From Trichomonas vaginalis G3 (taxonomy: Eukaryota; Parabasalia; Trichomonadida; Trichomonadidae), in contig NC_067204.1 in assembly GCF_026262505.1 (NCBI RefSeq), positions 10,449,797 to 10,513,796 of the forward strand: a DNA stretch of 64,000 bases, in the 5' to 3' direction. Positions 19,607 to 30,217 of the stretch are shown here, one piece after another. Position 1 is the stretch's first letter. Each line of letters opens with the position of its first letter. Both the position numbers and the translations under genes were made by a program. The notes under the pieces are model-generated. The model was given only the letters and a program-made list of their open reading frames with translations, ran no database searches and was not told the origin of the DNA.

Positions 19607-22600
19607 ATGAATCAAATGAATCTAGTTTTTAATCTTCCATCAAAACAAGAACATTTACAGACTATTAGTTCAGCAGAGCTAGTATCAGGAAATGTCCCGG
19701 CCATAACTCGTTCATTCATTTCTGATTCTAGTTCCACAATCTTCCGTAATCAAATTTTTAGACAGAACTACGGGCAAATCGCTTCTAATATAGGAATAGA
19801 TACAGTTCTGTCTTTATTTGAAGAAACCAAAAATCAAAATACAAATACGCGAAACAATACTTTTCATAACCGACCAGTTTTTGTTACAAGTTTTATCTTT
19901 CATCCACCAGAAGATATATTAAACACAGAATTACCAAAATGCCTCGAACTAATTCATGAAGTTCAGAATCTATTTTTGAATTTCGATATTAACAGCAAAG
20001 AACAGACATTAAAACTTGTAGATTTCATCGAAAATCACATTTGTACTGGTTTAAGAGAACTTTCAATAAATATCTTTCTTAGACCGCAAAAAGTCAAAGA
20101 TTACGTTCATTTATACACATTATTATCAAAAAATGTTAAGATTATTGCATGCCAATACCTTGTTTGCACTCCAATTTTTTCACATTATTTAATTCAAGAA
20201 AAAATTTGTTCTGAATTTGAAGCAAAACAATTCTTAATAACCAACAACGGTTTTTGTAACTACTTATTACAGATTTCAAATCTTGTTGATCGATATAATT
20301 CCATGAATTATGAAAAAAATAAGATCGAGATCATTGAAGCATTCATTGATGATAATTTAGATAAATTCATTGAAATTACATCAAAAACAAATCTCTCAGA
20401 AAGCAAAGAATTACCATTTTTAACTGAATTGTCAGCATTATATGGTGCAGTTAACTGTTTCAAGTATTTGTTAGTTCATGAACCCAATTTGAGTGATATT
20501 TGCAATTTTGCCATTATTGGTGGTAACAAGGAAATTATACGACTTCTTATACAAAAAGAATTCAATTTCAGAGAATCTTCAGTTGCTGCATTATATTTCC
20601 GTCGTGATGACTTATTTGACTGGATCCAATCAGAAACAAAAGCTGAAGATACACAAGAAAATAGAAATCATATTGAGTATGCAATTACTGATACTCTTTC
20701 GATTCAAGCAATTTATTCATTAACCAAGAAAAATCGACTCATCTATACAAATGATTGGTTATCAGTTTTTTCATTAGATGATTTAATTGAACCAGTCAAA
20801 GAACTGTCAAAGAGCTGCATGTTTTTGGGCTCATTATTTTTCAAAGTTACAAATAATGAGATCATTAATAATTTTCTTGATAATGCACAAACTTCTTACA
20901 TCATAAAACTTCTTAGATATGCAATAAAGAATGGTTATTCATTACATATCCGTGCTATAGTTAGTCATCCGAAATTTGTACGTATTTACCAGACTAATCC
21001 AAAAATTTTTGATGAAATTAAGAAGGAAAATCCAGAAATTTTTGATGAAATCCAAAATCAATTACAAAATGATGATGATCTTGATAGAAATTATCATAAT
21101 TTCATTAATGGAATCATAATTAATTATTCAATTGTCTTTGATTTAATGAAGTACTCAATGAAGATGAATGATCTGCAAACATTTATAAATCTTGATTTTA
21201 TCAATAAAATCATTGGAATGGAAGTCACAAAAGAATTTTATGATAAAATCCTCCAATTGTACATCATCATGTTCAAACCAATTAACAGAGAAAGATTGAG
21301 GAAGAATTCCAATTCGAAACTGAATGAATTTCCAGAAGAAATGATTAAACTTCACAGCGATTTTCTTGATTTTCTCACAGATCCTGTCAACAAGAAACAT
21401 ATTGACATAAAAGAACTTTCTAAGATAAAATTCAATTTAGATTTCATCAGACATCTCGAATTTTCATCCGAAGAAATTCAATTTTTAATGAAATCTTCAA
21501 TAAATATATCTGATTTGATATTCAACCCAGTTAATACAAGATTCTTTTCAATTGAAAAAATTATTAAATATGGTAATATGGATACAATAATCTATGCAAT
21601 ATTAAACAATCCACTGAGTCAAGAAGATATTAGATTTATAGAAAGTTACATCACTCAAAATGATATTGATAGAGATAAAACTATTGTCAGGAAATTTTTC
21701 AGAAGAGATGAAATCTGCAACAATTTTGATATACTAGGACATTATATGATGTTTTCATAAAAGACAAATCTTATGATGAAATTTCATTTAAAATTTTAGA
21801 CACATTACTTTCAAGGGATTTGGAAATTAGTTATAAAATATTAATATTCTTAAAAATTCCAACAAGCAAAGAAGTATATGATTTTATTATATCACGAAGA
21901 GAAAAGATCAATAATTCTTGTTTGATCATTTATTCAACAAGAACATCAACACAAATTGTTGAGAAAGGAACTCCAATTGAGGATATTTACTTTGAAAAAA
22001 TATTTCTCTCATCGGCAAAGATTAATTATGAGCTTTTATTCGACTACAAAGTCTCCAAACATGCAATTGCCTTGGGATTACTTAATTCCATCAAATCAAA
22101 GAACATTAATGGAATGAATTTCTTGATTTCGAAAGGTGCTCCTATTAATGTGATTATCGATTCTATTACTCCTCTTCAAATGGCAATTTCAAGTTGTTTC
22201 TTAAAAGGTGTCCAGATTTTGATTAGCTTAGGCGCATCTCTTGGATTCAATGGCTTGCAAACTGCTTTAAATGCATGTACTGGATGTAGTAACAGTGAAA
22301 TCGTTACTTTAATAAAGAGCAAAGCTGATAATGATTATGAATCTCGTTACAAAAATTATTCTCCTCCAACTTTCAGTTCATCGAGTAATGAAGACTTGAT
22401 AAGACGAATCAATAGTAAATATCGAAACCCACTTCCATCTAATATAAATTTAGACATGTTATCTGATATGATGAATAATTCTTATGATTATGATATAGCA
22501 TTGAATATATTACTTTCAATAGCTAACATTGACCATAGTCCAATCGATATTCTAACTCCAGAACAAGCAGAATTTAGAGATAAATTACCAATACACATTC

Positions 22601-23352
22601 GAAATGAGTTATGGAACTTCGTTAAAAATAACATTAATAATAGTTATCCAGTATTTCGAACAGCATATTGTGCTATCACCGGCGCCAAATTAGATAATCC
22701 TTATTCTCGACATAGTCATCTATTGTTCATTGCAACAAGACTTGGTAATTTTAATGCTGTCAAGAACTTAATAGAATATGGTGCTTCAATCGAAGAAGTT
22801 GAAGGTTTCTCTTGTTTCTTCTCTCCATCTTTAGAAGCAATCAGCAAAGATCGATCAGACATCTTATCTCTATTCATTAAAGCCGGTTTGAGATTTGATC
22901 ACATCTATTCGAATGACAACTTTACATTGATCAATGCATGCATTGAGTTCAATTCTATGAAATGTTTTGATCTTTTATTTGAAAAATCATCACTTCGCCA
23001 TGTTGTTGTTGAAACACCAATGATGGCAGTACTTCAAACATTCGAACGAACAGGTAATGATTATTTCATCAACAAACTTATTGACAAGATCGATATTGAA
23101 TACGAGCATATTGTTGATCCTTCTTTTGCTGAATACTTATTATTCAAAGAAGGCAAAATTCCAAAATTCCACTATACATCTTATCAAAGACCGAAATTAA
23201 CAAGGAAAACCAACAATATCAATATTCTTGTTGATAAACTTAACCAATCTGGAATAGCTCAACCAATACTCGCATACAAAGTCCTTGAAGTAAATTTCCA
23301 TGCTAATATTAATGAAGTTAACAGACTGAGAATACCTGTAATTTTGCATTGA
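19607..23352 (+). pseudogene. Large ankyrin/DUF3447-type gene with a frameshift
   Basis: Two long frames, 19607-21760 (717 codons, ATG start) and 21730-23352, overlap by about 30 bp. The second has no usable ATG near its start and reads naturally on from the first, so a single-base indel around 21730-21760 best explains the pair; together they would make a ~1240-residue protein. The sequence shows DUF3447-like text (CNFAIIGGNKEIIRLLI near residue 300) and late ankyrin-like repeats (NGMNFLISKGAPINV, GVQILISLGASLG, NAVKNLIEYGASIEE). Trichomonads hold hundreds of such genes, function mostly unknown. It may be a recent pseudogene, or the shift may be a sequencing slip. Confidence 0.7.
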
Positions 23353-23453
23353 AATTTGAAAAGTCTAGTTAATAAAAACATTTTTAGAATGATACTTATT
23401 TAGTCTTTGAGCAATTGAGAAAAAAATCAATAATGAATTCATAAGTATGTCGG

Positions 23454-23582
23454 GAATTTTCAATGCTCGATTTTAAGGTTCCCTTAAAATCGAGCTAATT
23501 ATTGAAATCTCAGACATACTTTAACATTTGTTCGGACTGTTTCAGAGGTTTGAGATTCTCTCAAACCTCTGAAAAGTCCGGA
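23454..23582. repeat. Two adjacent hairpins
   Basis: First hairpin 23454-23521: outer AGTATGTC/GACATACT, imperfect middle, and a perfect inner 14-bp stem GCTCGATTTTAAGG/CCTTAAAATCGAGC with a 3-nt loop. Second hairpin 23531-23582: about 23-bp stem around TTCT with a few mismatches. They lie in the gap after the ankyrin gene and before the 5' edge of the BspA-like frame. Confidence 0.75.
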
Positions 23583-23664
23583 TAAATTTACTAAATATTT
23601 CGAAAAATTGAAAATATAAAAATAACCTTAAAATATATTCAATTAAGAGTATCTTCAGAACTAA

Positions 23665-26112
23665 ATAGCATTACCATATAATGGAGGTCATTATTCAAAT
23701 AATTATGAATCATTTGATTCAACAGAATCTAATATTGACTCTATTGTTATTCATTCACAAACAAAGTATATTTTTGGAAGTAACCAAAGTAATTATGCAT
23801 TCAAAAACTGTAATTCTACAATCAAATCAGTCATATTTGAAACAGGATCACAATTGTATGAGATCCAAAGTTATTCATTTTATTATTGCAGTTCTCTTGA
23901 ATCCATTGATCTTCGTTCTTGTACACAATTAATGAATATACTCGATCATGCATTTGAATATTGTCAATCACTCTCTTCTATATTACTTCCAAGTTCAACC
24001 AAAACATTAGGTGATTTTTGTTTTTCCAATACTGATATTTCTTCATTTACATTTCCTTCTTCAATCACTATCATCCCTCAATATTGTTTTTATGCTTGTT
24101 CAAAACTAGCAAATCTTGAAATTCCAATTGACAGCAACATTGAAACCATTAAATGGCGCTGTATTGCAGGTACTCGAATAACAGATTTTAAAATTCCATC
24201 AAAAGTGTATTCTATAGAAGGAGCAGCATTTGAAAATTCATTTCTTCAATCAATCTCTGTTGATAGACAAAATACAAATTTTTACGAAGAATATTCACTA
24301 TTGATTAATAGCAAATTAAAATCAGCTATCTTTTATCCTCCAAAGAAATCAGGTCCAGTTACTATTCCAGAAGGCATTGTTGAAATAGGATATGCTTCAC
24401 TTTCTGGCTGCTTAATAACAGGTATTACTTTACCAAAATCTCTGAAAATAATTTCTGAATTTGGATTACAAGCATTGCAAATTAAGGAATTAGATATTCC
24501 AGATTCAGTAACATCAATTGGAGCGTATGCATTGCGAGGCTGTACGCTATTAAAAAGAGTCAAATTACCATCATCAATTGTTACACTCAATAAAGGTATA
24601 TTCACAAATACTGGATTAATATCGATTGAATTACCAGATTCACTAAAAACAATAAATAGTGAATGCTTTGTTAGATGTCCAAATTTGAAAGTAGTCGTAT
24701 TACCAGAGAATTTGACAGCATTGAATGGAAAAGTATTTGATACAACAACTAGATTAGAGTTCAATGAAAATTCAAAAATTTACGTTAATGAATATTATGT
24801 TATCATGACAAAAGACAATCAAACAGTTTCACAATACATCGGCGGTAACGAAGCTAAAGATATTTCAATTTTATCAGATGTCACCGAAATCAAATCATCA
24901 GCGTTTGAAGGCAAAAGTTTACTTACTAAAGTCATCTTTGAAACAAATTCAAAATTACAAACTATCCAAAACGATGCATTTTCAGGTTGTGAGAATATGA
25001 AATTCATTGAATTATCAACAAAACTCACGAAGATCGGGGACCGAGCATTTTTTAACTGTAAGAATCTTGAGAGTATTAGTCTCAGTTCATGCACAAGCCT
25101 TGGCATCCATGCATTTGAGAATTGTATCAAACTCACAAGTGTTTCTCTTGAAGACAGTTCATTAACAACTATTGGTGATAGTGTCTTTTCAGGGTGTACT
25201 TCACTGACAAATATCAGATTGCCTCAATCTTTGACATCTGTTGGCACATCATCATTTTCAGGATGCACATCTCTTACATTAGTTATATATCACAATATGA
25301 TTTCATCACTTGGAAGCAGTTGTTTCAGACAATGCAATCAAGTTCGTGTTGATCTTAGCAGTTGTACAACTCTCACATCAATCAGTGAGTTTTGTTTCAG
25401 TGACAACACTAACTTAGTTGAAATCAAACTTCCGAACAGCATCAAAATCATTAACTCATACAGTTTGAGCAATACAGGAATCACAGAATTTACATGTCCT
25501 ATATCTCTCGAAACGATTTATCCAGAATCATTCTTTTCATGTACATCTCTCTCTACAATCATCATTCCATCAAATTGCAAACTTTCATCTATTGGTGTTG
25601 GTTCATTTCGAAACTGCTTCAGTATTCGAAACATCACATGTAACAACAACAATTACAAAGTTGTCACAGGTGCATTGTTTGATATCTCTATGACATCTCT
25701 TATCTTGTTCCCTCCTGCATCTCCCGTCAAGTTCTTTTCACTTCCCGGCAGCACTATGAACATCGGTGAAGGTGCATTCATGAGCTGCATCAATCTTATC
25801 ACCATCACAATTCCTAATGACAGTGTTCAACAGATATCACAGAACGCTTTTGAAGGATGTCGGAATCTGAAACTTATCACCATTCCATCATGCGTTCTTT
25901 CAGTTGGACGAGATGCATTCAAAGACTGCGAACATCTTTCATGTGGTTGTGAGATTGAGAACCGAAACAAACAATTCATCACAGAACTTATCACCAGTAG
26001 CAAACTTCCACGACGCTGCACTTATGACTGTTTTTCTTTATGCTCTATCAAAATTGTGAACAATATTCAATCCAATTTCCTCATTCATCCATTTATTATT
26101 ATGATTTTATAA
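23665..26112 (+). CDS. BspA-like LRR protein lacking its 5' end
   Basis: The open frame runs from just after a TAA at 23662-23664 to 26112 (815 codons) but has no ATG near its beginning. The text SNNYESFDSTESNID before the repeats looks like the mature N-terminal region of a BspA-like protein, so the signal peptide and start appear lost. The body has about 25-28 TpLRR units (SSCTSLGIHAFENC, TTIGDSVFSGCTSL). The C-terminus turns to a Cys-rich module (CRNLKLITIPSCVLS, CEHLSCGCEIE, RRCTYDC) and a short hydrophobic end. If expressed it would need an internal Met. It is the intact-bodied relative of the pseudogene at 18555. Confidence 0.75.
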   Translation: MALPYNGGHYSNNYESFDSTESNIDSIVIHSQTKYIFGSNQSNYAFKNCNSTIKSVIFETGSQLYEIQSYSFYYCSSLESIDLRSCTQLMNILDHAFEYCQSLSSILLPSSTKTLGDFCFSNTDISSFTFPSSITIIPQYCFYACSKLANLEIPIDSNIETIKWRCIAGTRITDFKIPSKVYSIEGAAFENSFLQSISVDRQNTNFYEEYSLLINSKLKSAIFYPPKKSGPVTIPEGIVEIGYASLSGCLITGITLPKSLKIISEFGLQALQIKELDIPDSVTSIGAYALRGCTLLKRVKLPSSIVTLNKGIFTNTGLISIELPDSLKTINSECFVRCPNLKVVVLPENLTALNGKVFDTTTRLEFNENSKIYVNEYYVIMTKDNQTVSQYIGGNEAKDISILSDVTEIKSSAFEGKSLLTKVIFETNSKLQTIQNDAFSGCENMKFIELSTKLTKIGDRAFFNCKNLESISLSSCTSLGIHAFENCIKLTSVSLEDSSLTTIGDSVFSGCTSLTNIRLPQSLTSVGTSSFSGCTSLTLVIYHNMISSLGSSCFRQCNQVRVDLSSCTTLTSISEFCFSDNTNLVEIKLPNSIKIINSYSLSNTGITEFTCPISLETIYPESFFSCTSLSTIIIPSNCKLSSIGVGSFRNCFSIRNITCNNNNYKVVTGALFDISMTSLILFPPASPVKFFSLPGSTMNIGEGAFMSCINLITITIPNDSVQQISQNAFEGCRNLKLITIPSCVLSVGRDAFKDCEHLSCGCEIENRNKQFITELITSSKLPRRCTYDCFSLCSIKIVNNIQSNFLIHPFIIMIL

Positions 26113-26143
26113 AAATAAAAAATTCTCATCATATTTAAATTAA

Positions 26144-26731
26144 TTATGAGCAGAAACCATTTTTTAATTCCATGTCATAATGAATTTCAATTCGAATCCA
26201 GAGGTCAACCCATTTGATACTACAATAATCAGCGTTATATCCTATTGGACCTGGTATATATTCTCCATTCCATATATCATATGCACCAATTGCAAATCTC
26301 CAATTATGTTTCCCTGAATTCGAAGTTCCATCGATATATGCATTAGGATCTTGAGAAAGTGAAAGTCCCGAAAAATAATAAGATTTATTTCCTGAAATAT
26401 GTTTATAAACAATACCTGTACCGTTGGAATTAGGATTTAAAGATTGGTTAAATCTTGTGTAAGATGGCATCTGAGGGTATTCAATAAGAAATTCATAAAC
26501 ATTATTAAACAAGAAATCTTCATCAATTAATCCAAGTATACTAAACATATGTTTAGATACAGAATACTTAGCGGTTTTACTATTAAATAAATCATCTTTT
26601 GAACGAAATAAATCATGATGAAAAATTCGAAGCCACAAAACATTTTCAAAATCTTTTGTTATATATCCATTAATTTCTTTGTATTCACTTGTGTTGATTA
26701 ATGGATAATCCGAATAAACTACCTGCTTCAA
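26144..26731 (-). CDS. Unknown ~195-codon gene, possibly 5'-truncated
   Basis: A minus-strand frame of 195 codons converging on the BspA-like gene with 32 bp between the stops. There is no ATG at the start of the frame (only TTG at 26731; a stop lies just upstream), so it may be truncated. Aromatic-rich text (NWRFAIGAYDIWNGEY, CSIKWVDLWIRIEI) suggests a beta-sandwich extracellular or lectin-like domain, but I recognise no family. No signal peptide is visible. Confidence 0.5.
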   Translation of the reverse strand: MKQVVYSDYPLINTSEYKEINGYITKDFENVLWLRIFHHDLFRSKDDLFNSKTAKYSVSKHMFSILGLIDEDFLFNNVYEFLIEYPQMPSYTRFNQSLNPNSNGTGIVYKHISGNKSYYFSGLSLSQDPNAYIDGTSNSGKHNWRFAIGAYDIWNGEYIPGPIGYNADYCSIKWVDLWIRIEIHYDMELKNGFCS

Positions 26732-27165
26732 TAATTATTTCCTATTTTACAATTTATTTTGGCACTTTTAGTATTAACCTTAAACTATAAAATGATTGAA
26801 ATTGAGAACATTCCAATACCTTATTACAGTGAATTCATAAATTATTGATAATAATATTACTTTACATACGAAGATCAAAACTTATAAACTCGTATTTAGA
26901 TATCTGTCTTTCAAAAACTGAGAGAATTAATAGTGCAAATTACACTCATCTGGCAACATGTGTGAAGCGTCATTAAAATTAACATTAAACATCTTAAATG
27001 AATGTCATGTTATACGAGCGTAAGTGTATTATTAATATGTTTTGAAAAATTGATTCACCTTTCTAATTAAAATTACTTTTCTAAATTGATAAAATATGAT
27101 AATAATTGTTTTTTTATTAAAAAATAAACAATATATTTAAAAATAACAAAAAATACAAATAAATA
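26732..27165. other. Intergenic, no feature seen
   Basis: AT-rich gap between the unknown gene and the 3' end of the kinase gene. I see no open frame, hairpin or repeat of note. Confidence 0.4.
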
Positions 27166-29742
27166 TCACTGCATATTATTTGAAATGATTTGTATATACT
27201 TTGCACAATCGGGGAAAATCTTCAAATTGTTCATGAAATCACTGAATTGTTTCTGTTGTCTCAAAAACAGAGAAACATTCTTATGAACAGTCAATGCAGT
27301 CAAAGCAACAGCAGCATTTCTGAAACATTCACGAACAGCAGAAGCAGCGGTGATGATAGACAAAGCAAGTTGTGGATATCCATTTGCACAACACACTTTT
27401 GCCATGTTTTCATACATCATTGCAGCAGCAATAATTGTGTTGCTATCTCTGATATTCAACAAAGTATTTGAGAAATTCGTGAAGAATCCTGCTTTGTCCA
27501 ATCTATCAATCAATCCCTTTTCCAAGTACTTTGGAGACAAAATTATACAAAAACTGCCAATAATAAAATTGTCAGAATTTGATGCCAAAAACGCGAGTAA
27601 ATTCGGGAATTTCTCCATGACTAACAAATGACTTCTTGCTGTCATGTTCTTCCACAAAACCAACAATAGTCTATATGTATCCAAAGCATCAGGAAGTCCT
27701 GTTTCGTACCAAGAATCATCTTTTACCATCAAAACAGCGGCATCTTGATTATAATCGGCCAAAAGAAGAGGTAAAATACTTGCATCTGTACTTAAATGCG
27801 CCATACACAAAACGCAATGAATCAATTCTTTCGTAATAGGCAATCTATTGTAGATTTTGATGAAAATAGAAGCGATTGCAGGACAAACATCAGCATTCAT
27901 TGCATGTCTACACATTAAATCAATGTCTAATGGCATTGATGGTTCATAAAGTGTTGCAATGGCTGAATATGCTGCTGCCAAAACATTTGGATGCTTTGAA
28001 TTCGTGAAATAATAGAAAATGGATTTGAAACAATCAATTCTTTGGTTAGAATAATCAGGAAATGATTCTAAAATGTTCATCAACGAAATAATATACATAT
28101 CAGCTTCTTCAATGTCAAAGAACTTCTGACAAACTAATAAAAGAATGTCAAATAATTGAACAAAATTTTGAAATTCTGTCAAATTTTGGAGAAAATGTGA
28201 CAAAATAATTATCATCGAACTTGGCTGATTTTCAAGGAAAAACCTGATGTATCTGATATGGTTTTGTGTGACTAAGTTCGGCCTGAAACAGAAGAACAAA
28301 CCAAATAAATCTAATGACCTTTTAATGATCGATTCAGTTTGTGTTGGCAAATTTACAAAAAGTGACTTTTTCTCACAAAAATCGATGAAATCATTGTTTT
28401 TCATCATTGCTTCGCAATACGCGTATTGTACATGTGTTGTAACTATCTCATTCTGTGGCTTTGCGATGTATCCGGACGTATATTGGAAGAAAACTTCGAA
28501 ATTCTCTGGTTCAAGTGAATTTGCAACCTGATGGAGATGAGTAAAGAACTGGGGATGTGGAGCGGCCATTAATAACCTTTGATCCGGTTTGGAATTGCTT
28601 GTTCCGGGGGAAACAGACCCTGCATTGTTGAGATTTCGGGAAATTGGTTCTGGATTCGGACGATACTTGTTGGATGGATCGAGAAAGTCTACGTAATCAA
28701 TGGCTTCATCATCCAAGAACTCTGGTTCTTCGTCATCGTCGTCGTTTTGAGGAATATTCTTCATTTCTTCAATTTGACGGATAACTTCGTCAACATTGCA
28801 GTATTGCTTAGGATCTTTGGATTTGGCAGTCTCTTTGATCTTCTTTCCTTCTTTTATGACTTCTTCCGACTTAAAACCATCAAATCCGTATTTTCCTGTG
28901 GCGAACATCTTGCAAATCTTTGCGAAAGTAGGCCGTTTGGTAGGATCTTTATCCCAGCATTGACTGATAAGGTCGCGAAGCTTCTTCGGTGTCTTCTTCG
29001 AAAATCTTGGTCGATCTGTTCCTTCAGAGAGTACTCCATCCATCATCTGCTTGTTGTAACCATCGTAGGCATGCTTCTTTTCGGACATTTCCCATAGCAT
29101 GATGGCGTAGGAGTAGACATCGACTTGTGTATCGTAATCTCTTTCGTTGTAAAGCTCAGGAGCCATGTAGATGATGGTACCTGATCTCCTTGTCATGAAA
29201 TTCTCTGTATCAACGATTCTTGCTACGCCGAAATCGCAAACTAAAGGATGTTTGTTTTCATTTAAAAGAATATTGGCAGGTTTGACATCACGATGTACTA
29301 TATTTTGCTGTTGTACGGCGCTTAATCCGTGCGCGATCATCATTGCAATAATTGTTAAACGAGTCGGTGATAGAGTGTCAAATTTCGAAAATCCAGGGAA
29401 AATGTAATCAACAAGGCATCCACCTTTTGCAAATGTAGTGATAATTGAGTAAGGACGTATAACAGTGAAACCTACAAGTTTGATGCAATATTTATCTTTT
29501 GAAACGGCGTTTGTGTAAATTTCTCTAATAAAAGTAAGAAGATTCTTTCTGCCTAGCTTTGTGACGAATAATTTTTTGACAGCAACTTCTTCTTTCGTTT
29601 TAGAATCAATAGCTCTCCAAACTTCTCCGAAACCACCTTTACCAATTTGTTTATCCATCTTAAAATCATTTAAATCGCGTACGTATTGTGGTAAGGCTTT
29701 CACCAAATCAATGAGTGTCTTTGGGAAATCCTTTTCTTGCAT
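27166..29742 (-). CDS. TKL-like protein kinase with long helical C-terminal region
   Basis: 858 codons. The N-terminal kinase domain has every key motif: glycine loop GKGGFGEV (about 34-41), VAVKK lysine (56), catalytic HRDVKPANILL (150-160), metal-binding DFGVAR (170-175) and YMAPELY (192-198). Residues ~200-280 complete the C-lobe, ending at RPTFAKI. An acidic linker (NDDDDEEPEFLDDEAIDYVDF, ~335) follows, then about 450 residues of HEAT/ARM-like helices. Trichomonad kinomes contain many such TKL-type kinases with unknown partners. The ATG is supported by an Inr about 35 bp upstream. It should be an active Ser/Thr kinase; the substrate cannot be inferred. Confidence 0.9.
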   Translation of the reverse strand: MQEKDFPKTLIDLVKALPQYVRDLNDFKMDKQIGKGGFGEVWRAIDSKTKEEVAVKKLFVTKLGRKNLLTFIREIYTNAVSKDKYCIKLVGFTVIRPYSIITTFAKGGCLVDYIFPGFSKFDTLSPTRLTIIAMMIAHGLSAVQQQNIVHRDVKPANILLNENKHPLVCDFGVARIVDTENFMTRRSGTIIYMAPELYNERDYDTQVDVYSYAIMLWEMSEKKHAYDGYNKQMMDGVLSEGTDRPRFSKKTPKKLRDLISQCWDKDPTKRPTFAKICKMFATGKYGFDGFKSEEVIKEGKKIKETAKSKDPKQYCNVDEVIRQIEEMKNIPQNDDDDEEPEFLDDEAIDYVDFLDPSNKYRPNPEPISRNLNNAGSVSPGTSNSKPDQRLLMAAPHPQFFTHLHQVANSLEPENFEVFFQYTSGYIAKPQNEIVTTHVQYAYCEAMMKNNDFIDFCEKKSLFVNLPTQTESIIKRSLDLFGLFFCFRPNLVTQNHIRYIRFFLENQPSSMIIILSHFLQNLTEFQNFVQLFDILLLVCQKFFDIEEADMYIISLMNILESFPDYSNQRIDCFKSIFYYFTNSKHPNVLAAAYSAIATLYEPSMPLDIDLMCRHAMNADVCPAIASIFIKIYNRLPITKELIHCVLCMAHLSTDASILPLLLADYNQDAAVLMVKDDSWYETGLPDALDTYRLLLVLWKNMTARSHLLVMEKFPNLLAFLASNSDNFIIGSFCIILSPKYLEKGLIDRLDKAGFFTNFSNTLLNIRDSNTIIAAAMMYENMAKVCCANGYPQLALSIITAASAVRECFRNAAVALTALTVHKNVSLFLRQQKQFSDFMNNLKIFPDCAKYIQIISNNMQ

Positions 29743-29769
29743 TTCGTTTCAAGTTAAAAAAAATTGAAG

Positions 29770-29780
29770 CAAAAGTGACA
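29770..29780 (-). promoter_or_regulatory. Inr-type core promoter of the kinase gene
   Basis: Reads TGTCACTTTTG on the minus strand, a match to the trichomonad initiator TCA(+1)YWYWW. It gives a leader of about 35 nt before the ATG at 29742. Confidence 0.6.
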
Positions 29781-30217
29781 ATGATCTGACTGAAAATGAT
29801 TAAATTTTAATTAGCGATATGATACTGTCATTAAATGTAAAATGTCAATATTGAAAAATTGAGAGGAATTCAAATCCGAAGATTGGTGGATGAAATTGTT
29901 CTTTAGTATTTTGAATCTATGTTATAGAATCAATAAGATATTGAAATCTCAGGGTGTAAAATCAACAGAAATGGTTAATTTAAGAAATTCGTGTAAATTG
30001 AAAATAGGATCAAAATAAACGATTTCCGATTTAAAAACTAATTATACATGTTCTCTTAGAATCTAATAAATAATGAGATCTCTGCAAAACCTTAGCAATC
30101 ATGAAATCAAAATTGGATACACTTTCAATCAAATATATCATCAAATTAAGTCTATATGTTGGCTAAGAAAAATATGATTAAATGTAAATTAAGATATATA
30201 TATTATTTAAAACACAA
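29781..30217. other. Intergenic, no feature seen
   Basis: AT-rich gap between the 3' end of the Ctf4-like gene and the kinase promoter. Nothing beyond AT-rich sequence noticed. Confidence 0.4.

Noticed and set aside
28579-29097. Plus-strand 172-codon frame within the kinase gene
   Set aside because: Antisense shadow of the kinase domain and acidic linker.
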